Below are positions 24,037 to 32,259 of a stretch of 34,789 bases of DNA, in pieces. The stretch's first letter is position 1; every line of letters begins with the position of its first letter. Made by a program: the position numbers and the translations under genes. Below the pieces are notes generated by a model. The model made no database searches. It saw only the letters and a program-made list of their open reading frames with translations, and was not told where the DNA came from. Origin of the DNA: Actinomadura sp. BRA 177 (GTDB lineage Bacteria; Actinomycetota; Actinomycetes; Streptosporangiales; Streptosporangiaceae); NCBI RefSeq assembly GCF_013372625.1, contig NZ_JABXFD010000665.1, positions 1 to 34,789 on the forward strand, read 5' to 3'.

Positions 24037-25554
24037 ATGGCCGACTTCGTCGGGGCCCTCGACCAGGGCACGACCAGCACCCGCTTCATGATCTTCGACC
24101 ACGGCGGGAACGAGATCGCCCGCCACCAGCTGGAGCACGAGCAGATCCTGCCGCGGGCCGGCTGGGTCGAGCACAATCCGACCGAGATCTGGGAGCGGAC
24201 CCGCGCCGTCGTCCAGTCCGCGCTGAACAAGGCGGACCTGGGCCACGCCGACCTCGCCGCGGTCGGCATCACCAACCAGCGCGAGACGGCCGTGGTGTGG
24301 AACCGGCGCACCGGCCGCCCCTACTACAACACGATCGTCTGGCAGGACACCCGCACCGACCGCATCGCCGCCGCCCTGGAGCGGGACGGCAGGGGCGACG
24401 TCATCCGCCGCAAGGCCGGGCTGCCGCCGGCGACCTACTTCTCCGGCGGCAAGGTCCAGTGGATCCTGGAGAACGTCGACGGGGTCCGCGAGGCCGCCGA
24501 GAACGGCGACGCGATCTTCGGCACGACCGACTCATGGGTGCTGTGGAACCTCACCGGCGGGACGGACGGCGGCGTCCACGTCACCGACCCGACCAACGCC
24601 AGCCGCACCATGCTGATGGACCTGGAGACCCTCTCCTGGGACGACGAGCTCCTGTCGTTCTTCGGCATCCCCCGCTCGATGCTGCCGGAGATCCGGCCGT
24701 CCTCCGCGTCCGACGCCTACGGGCTCACGCGTCCGGACGGCCCGTTCGGCGGCGAGGTGCCACTCACCGCCGCGCTCGGCGACCAGCAGGCGGCGACCGT
24801 CGGGCAGGTGTGCTTCGCACCCGGCGAGGCCAAGAACACCTACGGCACCGGCAACTTCCTGCTGCTCAACACCGGGAACGAGCTCGTCCGGTCGAAGAGC
24901 GGCCTGCTGACGACCGTCTGCTACCAGTTCGGATCCGAGAAGCCCGTCTACGCGCTCGAAGGGTCGATCGCGGTGACCGGGTCGGCGGTCCAGTGGCTGC
25001 GGGACCAGCTTGGCATCATCTCGGGTGCCGCCGAGAGCGAGTCCCTTGCCAGGCAGGTCGAGGACAACGGCGGCGTGTACTTCGTCCCGGCGTTCTCCGG
25101 CCTGTTCGCGCCGTACTGGCGGTCGGACGCGCGCGGCGCGATCGTCGGGCTGTCCCGGTTCAACACCAACGCCCACGTCGCCCGCGCGACGCTCGAAGCC
25201 ATCTGCTACCAGTCGCGCGACGTCGTCGAGGCGATGCGCGAGGACTCCGGCGTCTCCCTGGACACGCTGCGCGTCGATGGCGGCATCACGGCCAACGAGC
25301 TGTGCATGCAGATGCAGGCCGACATCCTCGGCGTCCCCGTCTCCCGCCCGGTCGTCGCCGAGACCACCGCCCTGGGCGCCGCCTACGCCGCCGGGCTGGC
25401 CGTCGGGTTCTGGAACACCACCGACGAACTCCGCCAGAACTGGAACGAGGACAAACGCTGGACCCCCACCTGGACCGACGACCAGCGTCAGGCCGGCTAC
25501 GCCGGCTGGAAGAAGGCCGTCACCCGAACCCTCGACTGGATCGATCTCGACTAA
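24037..25554 (+). CDS. glpK: Glycerol kinase (second copy, in the glpFKD operon)
   Basis: 505 residues, FGGY-family glycerol kinase. Seen: [12 protein letters not shown] at the N-terminus, [56 protein letters not shown] and [17 protein letters not shown]. It ends with the usual [12 protein letters not shown] motif. It is placed 35 bp after glpF and 38 bp before glpD with AGGAG just upstream of the ATG, so it is the operon's main kinase. It is a clear paralogue of the kinase at 20591-22117; conserved blocks are shared but many surface residues differ, so this is an old rather than recent duplication. Confidence 0.94.
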   Translation: MADFVGALDQGTTSTRFMIFDHGGNEIARHQLEHEQILPRAGWVEHNPTEIWERTRAVVQSALNKADLGHADLAAVGITNQRETAVVWNRRTGRPYYNTIVWQDTRTDRIAAALERDGRGDVIRRKAGLPPATYFSGGKVQWILENVDGVREAAENGDAIFGTTDSWVLWNLTGGTDGGVHVTDPTNASRTMLMDLETLSWDDELLSFFGIPRSMLPEIRPSSASDAYGLTRPDGPFGGEVPLTAALGDQQAATVGQVCFAPGEAKNTYGTGNFLLLNTGNELVRSKSGLLTTVCYQFGSEKPVYALEGSIAVTGSAVQWLRDQLGIISGAAESESLARQVEDNGGVYFVPAFSGLFAPYWRSDARGAIVGLSRFNTNAHVARATLEAICYQSRDVVEAMREDSGVSLDTLRVDGGITANELCMQMQADILGVPVSRPVVAETTALGAAYAAGLAVGFWNTTDELRQNWNEDKRWTPTWTDDQRQAGYAGWKKAVTRTLDWIDLD

Positions 25555-25592
25555 TCCGGCCTGGCCCTCAAACGATCCCTTGGGAGGATGCA

Positions 25593-27248
25593 GTGACACC
25601 CGTAGCGCTCGGTCCGCGGTATCGCGAGGACACCCTGCGCGGCCTCGCCGAGACCGAGTTCGACGTCCTGGTCGTCGGCGGCGGCATCGTCGGCGCCGGC
25701 GCGGCCCTCGACGCGGTCTCGCGGGGGCTGTCCGTCGCCCTCGTGGAGGCGCGGGACTGGGCGGCCGGGACGTCCGGCCGCTCCAGCAAGCTGATCCACG
25801 GCGGGCTGCGGTACCTGGAGCAGCGCGACTTCGGGCTCGTGCGGGAGGCGCTGCGGGAACGCGGCCTGCTCCTGCACCGGCTCGCGCCGCACCTGGTGCG
25901 TCCCGTCCAGTTCCTTTATCCGCTGCGCAACCGGGTGTGGGAGCGGGCCTACGTCAGCGCGGGCGTCACTTTGTACGACACGATGGGCGGCAGCCGCGCG
26001 CTCCCCCGGCACCGGCAGCTGACCCGGCGCGGCGCGCTGCGGCGGGCCCCGGCCCTGCGGCCGGACGCGCTGGTCGGCGCCGTCCAGTACTACGACGCGC
26101 AGGTGGACGACGCCCGGTACACGATGACGGTCGCCCGGACGGCCGCGCAGTACGGCGCGAAGGTCGCCACCCGCGCCGAGGTCACCGGGTTCCTGCGCGA
26201 GGGCGAGCGGGTCACCGGCGCCACCGTCGTCGATCTGGAGGGCGGCCGGGAGATCAGCGTGCGGGCCCGCCGCGTGGTGTGCGCGACCGGCGTGTGGACG
26301 GACGGCGTGCAGGCGATGACCGGTTCCCGGGCCGCGTTCGCCGTGCGGGCGTCCAAGGGCGTCCACCTGGTGGTGCCGCGCGACCGCATCCCGATGGACA
26401 CCGGCCTCATCACCCGGACCGCCAAGAGCGTGCTGTTCATCATCCCGTGGGGGCGGCACTGGCTCGTCGGCACCACCGACACCCCGCACGACGACGGGCC
26501 GGACGAGCCCGTCGCCGGCCACACCGACATCGGCTACCTCCTCGACCAGGCGAACGCCGTCCTGCGGACCCCGCTCACGCACGGCGACATCGAGGGCGTC
26601 TACGCGGGGCTGCGCCCGCTGCTGTCCGGCGAGATGGACGACACCACCCGCCTGTCGCGCGAGCACGCGGTCGCGGAGCCGGTGCCGGGCCTCGTCGTCG
26701 TCACGGGCGGCAAGTTCACCACCTACCGGGTGATGGCGGAGGACACGATCGACGTCGTCGCCGAGGGCCTGGACGACGCCGTGCCCGAATCGGTCACCGC
26801 CCGCCTCCCGATCCTCGGCGCGACCGGCTTCGAGGTGCTGTGGAACGAGCGCCGCCGCCTGGCCGCCGAGTCCGGCCTGCACGTCGCGCGCATCGAGCAC
26901 CTGCTGCGCCGCTACGGGTCGTGCACCCGCGAACTCCTGGCCCTGATCACCGACAACCCGGAACTCGGCGCCCCCATCCCCGGCGCCAAGGACTACCTGT
27001 GCGCCGAGGCCGTGTACGCGGTCACGCACGAGGGCGCCCTGCACCTGGAGGACGTCCTCGCCCGCCGCCTCCGCGCCGCCATCGAGGAATGGGACGGCGG
27101 CGTCACCGCGGCGACCCGCGTAGCCGAACTGGTCGCCCCCCTCCTGGGCTGGGACGACGAGGAGACCAACGACGAGATCAAACGCTACGTCCGCCGAACC
27201 ACCGAAGAACGCCGCGGCGGCGCCGCAATCGCGGAGGCCGCCGCTTAG
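25593..27248 (+). CDS. glpD: Glycerol-3-phosphate dehydrogenase (FAD, aerobic type)
   Basis: 551 residues, a membrane-associated flavoprotein that oxidises sn-glycerol 3-phosphate to dihydroxyacetone phosphate and passes electrons to the quinone pool. Seen: the FAD-binding motif VVGGGIVGAGAALDAVSRG (GGGIVGAG at 29-36), then GTSGRSSKLIHGGLRYLEQRD, the substrate/catalytic region GVYAGLRPLL and VVTGGKFTTYRVMAED, and a C-terminal helical domain. The start is GTG at 25593 with TGGGAGGA upstream; the frame is open further 5' only through the glpK shadow. It completes the glpF-glpK-glpD operon. Its stop lies inside a GC hairpin. Confidence 0.94.
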   Translation: MTPVALGPRYREDTLRGLAETEFDVLVVGGGIVGAGAALDAVSRGLSVALVEARDWAAGTSGRSSKLIHGGLRYLEQRDFGLVREALRERGLLLHRLAPHLVRPVQFLYPLRNRVWERAYVSAGVTLYDTMGGSRALPRHRQLTRRGALRRAPALRPDALVGAVQYYDAQVDDARYTMTVARTAAQYGAKVATRAEVTGFLREGERVTGATVVDLEGGREISVRARRVVCATGVWTDGVQAMTGSRAAFAVRASKGVHLVVPRDRIPMDTGLITRTAKSVLFIIPWGRHWLVGTTDTPHDDGPDEPVAGHTDIGYLLDQANAVLRTPLTHGDIEGVYAGLRPLLSGEMDDTTRLSREHAVAEPVPGLVVVTGGKFTTYRVMAEDTIDVVAEGLDDAVPESVTARLPILGATGFEVLWNERRRLAAESGLHVARIEHLLRRYGSCTRELLALITDNPELGAPIPGAKDYLCAEAVYAVTHEGALHLEDVLARRLRAAIEEWDGGVTAATRVAELVAPLLGWDDEETNDEIKRYVRRTTEERRGGAAIAEAAA

Positions 27249-27254
27249 GCGGCC
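27236..27254. terminator. Hairpin between convergent glpD and flavin oxidoreductase
   Basis: GGCCGCC (27236-27242), a 5-nt loop GCTTA, and GGCGGCC (27248-27254). The loop contains most of the glpD stop codon, and the stem ends 1 bp before the stop of the convergent gene, so it could act in both directions. No U-tract is present. Confidence 0.55.
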
Positions 27255-27255
27255 G

Positions 27256-28417
27256 TCAGGTCGGGATGAGGGGGCAGTGGGTGCCCTTGTAGATGGTGGG
27301 AACGCAGTGGTTGCAGTGGGTGCACAGGGACGGAGTGGACGGGTCGGCGGCGATGCGGTTGACCAGGTCCGGCTCTCGGAGGAGGGCGCGGGCCATGGCG
27401 ACGAACTGGAAGCCCTCCGACATGGCCTTGTCCATGGTCTCGCGGGTGGTGATGCCGCCCAGCAGGATCAGCGGGAGATCGAGTTCGGCGCGGAACCTGC
27501 GGGCGTGCTCCAGCAGGTAGGTGTCCTGGTAGGGGTAGACGCGCAGGAACTGCTTGCCGAACATGCGCATGCCGATGCGCATGGGGAGCTTGTAGCTCGC
27601 GGCGAACTCGGGGATGGGCATCGGGCCGCGGAAGAGGTACATCGGGTTGAGCAGTGAGCTGCCGGCCGTCAGTTCGAGGGCGTCGACCGTGCCCTCTTCC
27701 TGGAGTTTCCGGGCGACGTACAGGCTGTCGTCGATCTCCAGGCCGCCGCGGACGCCGTCGCGCATGTTCAGCTTGGCGGTGACCGCGATGCGGTCGCCGA
27801 CCTCGTCGCGGACGGCGCGGGCGATGCCGAGCGCGACCTTGGCGCGGTTCTCGATCGGGCCGCCGTAGGCGTCCTTGCGCCGGTTGAGGCGGGGGCTGAG
27901 GAACGAGCTGGCCAGGTAGTTGTGCCCGAAGTGCATCTCCACGGCGTCGAAGCCGGCCTCGATCGCGAGGCGCGCGGCCTCGGCGTGGGCGCGGGTGATG
28001 CGGTCGATGTCGTCGGCCGTGGCGGGCTTGGTGAAGGCCATGCCGAGCGGATTGAAGGAAGCGTCCGGCCGAGATGGCGGGCAGCTTGTTGGAGCTGGAG
28101 TCGGCGACCGGCCCGGCGTGCCCGATCTGGGCGGACGCGGCGGCGCCCTCGGCGTGCACGGCGTCGGTGAGGCGGCGCAGCCCGGGGACGGCGTCGGGCC
28201 GCATCCAGACCTGCCCCCGCTCCGTCCGGCCCTCGGGCGAGACCGCGCAGTACGCGACGGTCGTCATGGCCACTCCCCCGGCGGCCGGCCGCCGGTGGTA
28301 CTCGATCAGGTCGTCGGTCACCACCGCGTCCGGGGTCATCCCCTCGAACGTCGCGGCCTTGATCACCCGATTGCGCAGCGTCAGCGGCCCGAGCTGCCCC
28401 TTGTCGAACACGTCCAC
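27256..28417 (-). pseudogene. NADH:flavin oxidoreductase (old yellow enzyme family) with a frameshift
   Basis: A family protein of about 386 residues split by one extra base. The first part (GTG start at 28417, MDVFDKGQLGPLTLRNRVIKA, later QIGHAGPVADSSSNKLPAIS) runs to about 28060; the rest (FNPLGMAFTKPATADDIDRI to the end) is in another frame. At 28059-28060 the plus strand reads ATTGAAGGAAGCG; removing one A restores AGRSFNPLGMAF. The barrel has the FMN enzyme motifs GFDAVEMHFGHNYLASSFLSP and RRKDAYGGPIENR, and ends with a cysteine cluster CTHCNHC-x9-C typical of the Fe-S containing 2,4-dienoyl-CoA reductase-like branch. It lies directly downstream of fadA6 but behind a strong hairpin. Either a real decayed gene or an assembly error. 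Confidence 0.82.
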
Positions 28418-28437
28418 GGTCGGCTCCGGAGGGGATG

Positions 28438-28462
28438 GGGCCCGCGGCGGCGCCGCGGGCCC
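28438..28462 (-). terminator. Strong GC hairpin downstream of fadA6
   Basis: GGGCCCGCGG and CCGCGGGCCC form a 10-bp perfect stem, extended to 11 bp by a C-G pair with a 3-nt loop. It sits 6 bp beyond the fadA6 stop (28469) and upstream of the oxidoreductase start (28417), so it probably ends the fadE30-ipdF-kstR2-fadA6 transcript. Confidence 0.68.
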
Positions 28463-28468
28463 GGCGGA

Positions 28469-29623
28469 TCAGAGGCGTTCGAGGATGGTGACGTTGGCCT
28501 GGCCGCCGCCCTCGCACATGGTCTGGAGGCCGTAGCGGCCGCCGGTGCGGTCCAGTTCGTGGAGGAGGGTGGTCATGAGGCGGGCGCCGGTGGCGCCGAG
28601 GGGGTGGCCGAGGGCGATGGCGCCGCCGTTGGGGTTGACCTTCGCCGGGTCGGCGCCGGTCTCCTTCAGCCAGGCGAGGACGACGGACGCGAACGCCTCG
28701 TTGATCTCGACGGCGTCGATGTCGCCGATCGTCATGCCGGTCTTCTTCAGCGCGTACGCGGTGGCGGGGATCGGCGCGGACAGCATCCGGATCGGGTCCT
28801 CGCCGCGCGCGGAGATGTGGTGGATGCGGGCGCGCGGGGTGAGGCCGTGGTCCTTGACGGCCTGCTCGGACGCGATGAGCAGCGCGGCGGAGCCGTCGGA
28901 GATCTGGGACGAGACGGCCGCGGTGAGGCGCCCGCCGTCCACGAGGGTCTTCAGGCCGGCCATCTTCTCCAGCGTAGTGTCGCGGCGCGGGCCCTCGTCG
29001 TTGGCGACGTCCTCGTAGGGGGCGATCTCGCGCTGGAAGCGGCCCTCGTCGATGGCGCGGATGGCCCGCTGGTGCGACTCGTAGGCGAAGGCCTCCATGT
29101 CCTCGCGGGACAGGTCCCAGTCGCGGGCGATCATCTCGGCGCCGTTGAACTGGGAGACCTCGGTGTCGCCGTAGCGGCGCGTCCAGCCCTTGGAGCCGGC
29201 GAAGGGGCCCTCGGTGAAGCCGAGCGGCGCGGCGGCGGTCATCGCGGACGCGATCGGGATCTGCGACATGTTCTGCACGCCGCCCGCCACGACCAGGTCG
29301 GACGTCCCGGACAGGACGGCCTGCGCGGCGAAGTGCACGGCCTGCTGGGAGGAGCCGCACTGCCGGTCGACGGTGACGCCGGGGACCTCCTCGGGGAGGC
29401 CGGCGGCGAGCCAGCAGGTGCGGGCGATGTCGCCGGCCTGCGGCCCGATGGTGTCGACGCAGCCGAACACGACGTCCTCGACGGCGGACGGGTCGACCTT
29501 CGTGCGGTCCATCAGCGCGGTGAGGACGTGCGCGCCGAGGTCGGCGGGGTGCACGCCGGCGAGCCCGCCGTTGCGCCGTCCCACCGGGGCGCGGACGGCG
29601 TCGACGATGTATGCCTCGGCCAT
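28469..29623 (-). CDS. fadA6: Thiolase FadA6-like (steroid ring C/D degradation)
   Basis: 384 residues, a type I thiolase that cleaves 3-ketoacyl-CoA with CoA. Catalytic residues are visible: Cys89 in VDRQCGSSQQA, His340 in GHPLGATGARL and Cys370 in MCEGGGQAN. The DRQCGSSQQA sequence is typical of the FadA5/FadA6-type thiolases of steroid degraders. Order and neighbours (fadE30, ipdF, kstR2, fadA6) equal the mycobacterial Rv3560c-Rv3556c block; in M. tuberculosis FadA6 acts in HIP-CoA catabolism. The start is ATG at 29623, after GAAGGAGAAG; upstream frame extension is a shadow. It is 23 bp after kstR2 and ends before a strong hairpin. Confidence 0.9.
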   Translation of the reverse strand: MAEAYIVDAVRAPVGRRNGGLAGVHPADLGAHVLTALMDRTKVDPSAVEDVVFGCVDTIGPQAGDIARTCWLAAGLPEEVPGVTVDRQCGSSQQAVHFAAQAVLSGTSDLVVAGGVQNMSQIPIASAMTAAAPLGFTEGPFAGSKGWTRRYGDTEVSQFNGAEMIARDWDLSREDMEAFAYESHQRAIRAIDEGRFQREIAPYEDVANDEGPRRDTTLEKMAGLKTLVDGGRLTAAVSSQISDGSAALLIASEQAVKDHGLTPRARIHHISARGEDPIRMLSAPIPATAYALKKTGMTIGDIDAVEINEAFASVVLAWLKETGADPAKVNPNGGAIALGHPLGATGARLMTTLLHELDRTGGRYGLQTMCEGGGQANVTILERL

Positions 29624-29646
29624 GGGTCTTCTCCTTCGTACAGGGT

Positions 29647-30264
29647 CTAGCTCGCCTGGATGCCTTCGAGGAACATGGCGAGGTACTGCTTGGCGATGTC
29701 GTCGGCGGACAGCCGCCCGCCGTGCTGGTACCAGTTCGCCGCGAGCCAGACGGTGTCGCGGATGAAGCGGTACACGAGGGTCCGGTCGAGGTCGGCGCGG
29801 AACGCGCCCTCCTTGACGCCGCGGTCGAGCAGCGACAGCCACATCTCCTCGAACCGGCGCTGCGAGTCGAGGAGGTAGTGGAACCGTTCGCTGTTCGCGA
29901 GGTGCTTGGACTCGTTCTGGTAGAGGACGACGGCGGGCCGGTGCCGGTCTATCGAGCGGAACGACTCGACGACGATGGCCTCCAGGGTGTCGCGGGCGCT
30001 GAGCCCGGAGTCGAGGACGCGCTCGTACCCGGCCCACATCTCGTCCAGAAACGTCCGGAGGATCTCGTCGGCCATCGACTCCTTGGAGTCGAAGTGGTAG
30101 TAGAGGCTGCCGCCGAGGATGCCGGCGGCGTCGGCGACCTTCCGGACGGTGGTGGCGGAGTAGCCCTGGGAGGCGAACACCTCGGCGGCCGTGGCGAGCA
30201 GCTCGGCCCGCCGTTCTGCGCGGGCGGCGGCGGTGCCCTCGGCGTCGCGCCGTCGTGGACTCAT
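29647..30264 (-). CDS. kstR2: TetR family repressor KstR2
   Basis: 205 residues, close to the 200 of M. tuberculosis KstR2, which represses the genes for steroid rings C and D and is released by HIP-CoA. Seen: helix-turn-helix with SATTVRKVADAAGILGGSLY and YHFDSKESMADEIL, then a C-terminal domain with VVLYQNESKHLANSERF, a region characteristic of KstR2. It lies between ipdF (7 bp) and fadA6 (23 bp), as in mycobacteria. The likely targets in this window are the 21-bp elements before echA20 and fadE30, which differ from the mycobacterial consensus by one base in each half-site. The start is ATG at 30264. Confidence 0.92.
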   Translation of the reverse strand: MSPRRRDAEGTAAARAERRAELLATAAEVFASQGYSATTVRKVADAAGILGGSLYYHFDSKESMADEILRTFLDEMWAGYERVLDSGLSARDTLEAIVVESFRSIDRHRPAVVLYQNESKHLANSERFHYLLDSQRRFEEMWLSLLDRGVKEGAFRADLDRTLVYRFIRDTVWLAANWYQHGGRLSADDIAKQYLAMFLEGIQAS

Positions 30265-30271
30265 GGTTTTC

Positions 30272-31051
30272 CTATGCGTGCTGGGAGGAGACGGAGACGA
30301 CCTCGCCCGTCATGTACGAGGAGTAGTCGCTGGCCAGGAAGACGATAACGTTGGCCACCTCCCACGGCTCGGCGTAGCGTCCGAACGCCTCGCGGCGCGT
30401 CAGCTCGTCCAGCAGCTCCTCCGAGGTCACCTTGACCAGGTGCGGGTGCATGGCGAGGGACGGCGAGACGGCGTTGATCCGGACGCCGTGGTCGGCGGCC
30501 TCCAGCGCGGAGCAGCGGGTGAGCGCCATGACACCGGCCTTCGCGGCGGCGTAGTGCGACTGGCCCTTCTGGGCGCGCCAGCCGATCACCGAGGCGTTGT
30601 TGACGATGACGCCCGCGCCCTGGCCGCGCATGATGCGCAGGGCGGCGCGGGTGCAGCGCATGGTGCCGTTGAGGGTGATGTCGATCACGCGGTCCCACTG
30701 CTCGTCAGCCATGTCGACGAGGTCGGCCGTCCCGCCGAGGCCGGCGTTGTTGACGGCGACGTCGATGCGCCCGAAGCGCTCCACGGCCAGGTCGTAGAGG
30801 GCCTGCACCTGCTCCTCGGACGTGACGTCGCACGGGAGGGAGGCGACGCGGTCGGCGCCGAACTCCTTCTCCAGCTCCTGCGCGGACGCGGTGAGCCGCC
30901 GCTCGTGCGTGTCGGAGATCAGGACGCGGGCGCCCTCCTCCAGGCAGCGGCGCGCGGTGGCGCCGCCGATGCCGGCCCCGGCCGCCGCGGTGATCACGAC
31001 GGCGCGGTCCTTGAGGAGGCCGTGTCCGGGGACGTAAGGGGGCGGCGTCAT
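30272..31051 (-). CDS. ipdF: IpdF-like SDR (HIP-CoA 5-oxo/5-hydroxy oxidoreductase)
   Basis: 259 residues, a short-chain dehydrogenase. Seen: nucleotide loop ITAAAGAGIGGAT (20-32), NNAGLGG at 101-107, catalytic Ser154, Tyr167 and Lys171 (SHYAAAK). It matches the position of Rv3559c between fadE30 and kstR2; in M. tuberculosis IpdF reduces the 5-oxo group of HIP-CoA. The ATG at 31051 overlaps the fadE30 stop by 4 bp, which suggests translational coupling. Substrate assignment rests on the conserved cluster, not on residues alone. Confidence 0.88.
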   Translation of the reverse strand: MTPPPYVPGHGLLKDRAVVITAAAGAGIGGATARRCLEEGARVLISDTHERRLTASAQELEKEFGADRVASLPCDVTSEEQVQALYDLAVERFGRIDVAVNNAGLGGTADLVDMADEQWDRVIDITLNGTMRCTRAALRIMRGQGAGVIVNNASVIGWRAQKGQSHYAAAKAGVMALTRCSALEAADHGVRINAVSPSLAMHPHLVKVTSEELLDELTRREAFGRYAEPWEVANVIVFLASDYSSYMTGEVVSVSSQHA

Positions 31052-32229
31052 CCGCGTGCCTCTCTCGGGAGGCCGAGCACGCGCTCGGCGATGATGTTGC
31101 GCTGGATCTCGTTCGAGCCGGCGTAGATCGTGTCGGAGCGGGAGAAAAGGAACAGCCGCTGCCAGTCGTTCAGGTCGTACGGCTCCCCGTCGGCGACGAG
31201 ACCGGCGGCGCCGAGGACGTCCATGGCGAGTTCGCCCAGCTCCCGGTGCCAGGTGCCCCAGACGAGCTTGGAGATGGACGACTCGGGACCGGGCGCGCCG
31301 GCGGCGACGCCGGCCATCGTCCGGACGGCGTTCAGCCGCATGATCTCCAGGCCCATGTACGAGCGGGTCAGCCGGTCGCGCAGCAGCGGGTCGTCGATGG
31401 CGCCGGTGCGCCGCGCGAGGTCGGCGACGCCCTCGAACTCGCGGGCGAACCCGACCTGCTGGCCGAGGGTCGCGACGCCGCGCTCGAACCCGAGCGTCGC
31501 CATCGCGATCTTCCAGCCCTCGCCGGGCGCGCCGACGATGTTGCCGGCGCCGGTGCGGGCGCCGTCGAAGAACACCTCGTTGAACTCGGAGGTGCCGGTC
31601 AGCTGGATGATCGGCCGGATGTCGACGCCGTCCTGCTTCATCGGGACGAGCAGGTACGACAGGCCCTTGTGCCGGGACGAGCCGGGCTCGGTGCGGCAGA
31701 CGACGAAGCACCAGTCCGATTCGAGGGCGAGGGACGTCCACACCTTCTGGCCGTTGATCGTCCAGTGGTCGCCGGCCAGTTCGGCGCGGGTCTGGACGTT
31801 GGCGAGGTCGGACCCGGCGTTGGGCTCGGAGTAGCCCTGGCACCACAGCTCCTCGACCGCCACGATCGGCGGGAGGAAGCGGGCCTTCTGCTCGTCGGTG
31901 CCGAACGCGATGATCGTGGGGCCGAGCAGGTTCTCGCCGATGTGGTTGACGCGGGCGGGGCCGTCGGCGAGCGCGTACTCCTCGTGGAAGATGACCTGCT
32001 GCTCAAGGCTGGCGCCGCGTCCGCCGTACTCCACCGGCCAGCCGACGCACGTCCAGCCGGCGGCGGCCATGTGCCGCTCCCAGGCCAGCCGCTCCTCGAA
32101 CGCCTCGTGCTCGCGGCCGGGGCCGCCGAGCCCGCGGGCGTGCGCGAACTCCCCCGACAGGTTCGCCTGGAGCCAGTCGCGGACCTCGGCGCGGAACGCG
32201 CGGTCCGCCGGCGACTCGTTCTGGTTCAC
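31048..32229 (-). CDS. fadE30: Acyl-CoA dehydrogenase FadE30-like (HIP pathway)
   Basis: 393 residues, an FAD-dependent acyl-CoA dehydrogenase in the position of M. tuberculosis FadE30, thought to desaturate the propionyl-CoA side chain of (5-hydroxy-)HIP-CoA. Seen: QGYSEPNAGSDLANVQT (131-147), QKVWTSLALESDW, and the C-terminal YAGSNEIQRNIIAERVLG. The residue at the medium-chain-type catalytic Glu position is Ala370; Glu249 in LGFERGVA lies where isovaleryl-CoA dehydrogenase has its base and is the likely catalytic residue. The start is GTG at 32229; a KstR2-like operator lies 10 bp upstream. First gene of the four-gene operon. The 24-bp gap to the upstream glycosyltransferase stop holds most of that operator. 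Confidence 0.88.
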   Translation of the reverse strand: MNQNESPADRAFRAEVRDWLQANLSGEFAHARGLGGPGREHEAFEERLAWERHMAAAGWTCVGWPVEYGGRGASLEQQVIFHEEYALADGPARVNHIGENLLGPTIIAFGTDEQKARFLPPIVAVEELWCQGYSEPNAGSDLANVQTRAELAGDHWTINGQKVWTSLALESDWCFVVCRTEPGSSRHKGLSYLLVPMKQDGVDIRPIIQLTGTSEFNEVFFDGARTGAGNIVGAPGEGWKIAMATLGFERGVATLGQQVGFAREFEGVADLARRTGAIDDPLLRDRLTRSYMGLEIMRLNAVRTMAGVAAGAPGPESSISKLVWGTWHRELGELAMDVLGAAGLVADGEPYDLNDWQRLFLFSRSDTIYAGSNEIQRNIIAERVLGLPREARG

Positions 32230-32238
32230 GCCACGGAC

Positions 32239-32259
32239 TCTACCAAACAGTTGTTAGAA
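32239..32259 (-). promoter_or_regulatory. KstR2-like operator upstream of fadE30
   Basis: Read on the minus strand it begins TTCTAACAACTGTTTGGT; 19 of 21 bases match the element before echA20, in the same orientation and at nearly the same distance from the start codon (core end to start 12 versus 13 bp). The plus-strand core is ACCAAACAGTTGTT, fitting the KstR2 motif in 8 of 10 fixed positions. It overlaps the last codons and stop of the upstream glycosyltransferase. A possible -10 (TAGAGT) follows it directly. Confidence 0.7.

Noticed and set aside
27256-28417. Programmed ribosomal frameshift in the flavin oxidoreductase
   Set aside because: No slippery heptamer or downstream structure is evident at 28059-28060, and the family is normally encoded in one frame; an indel is simpler.
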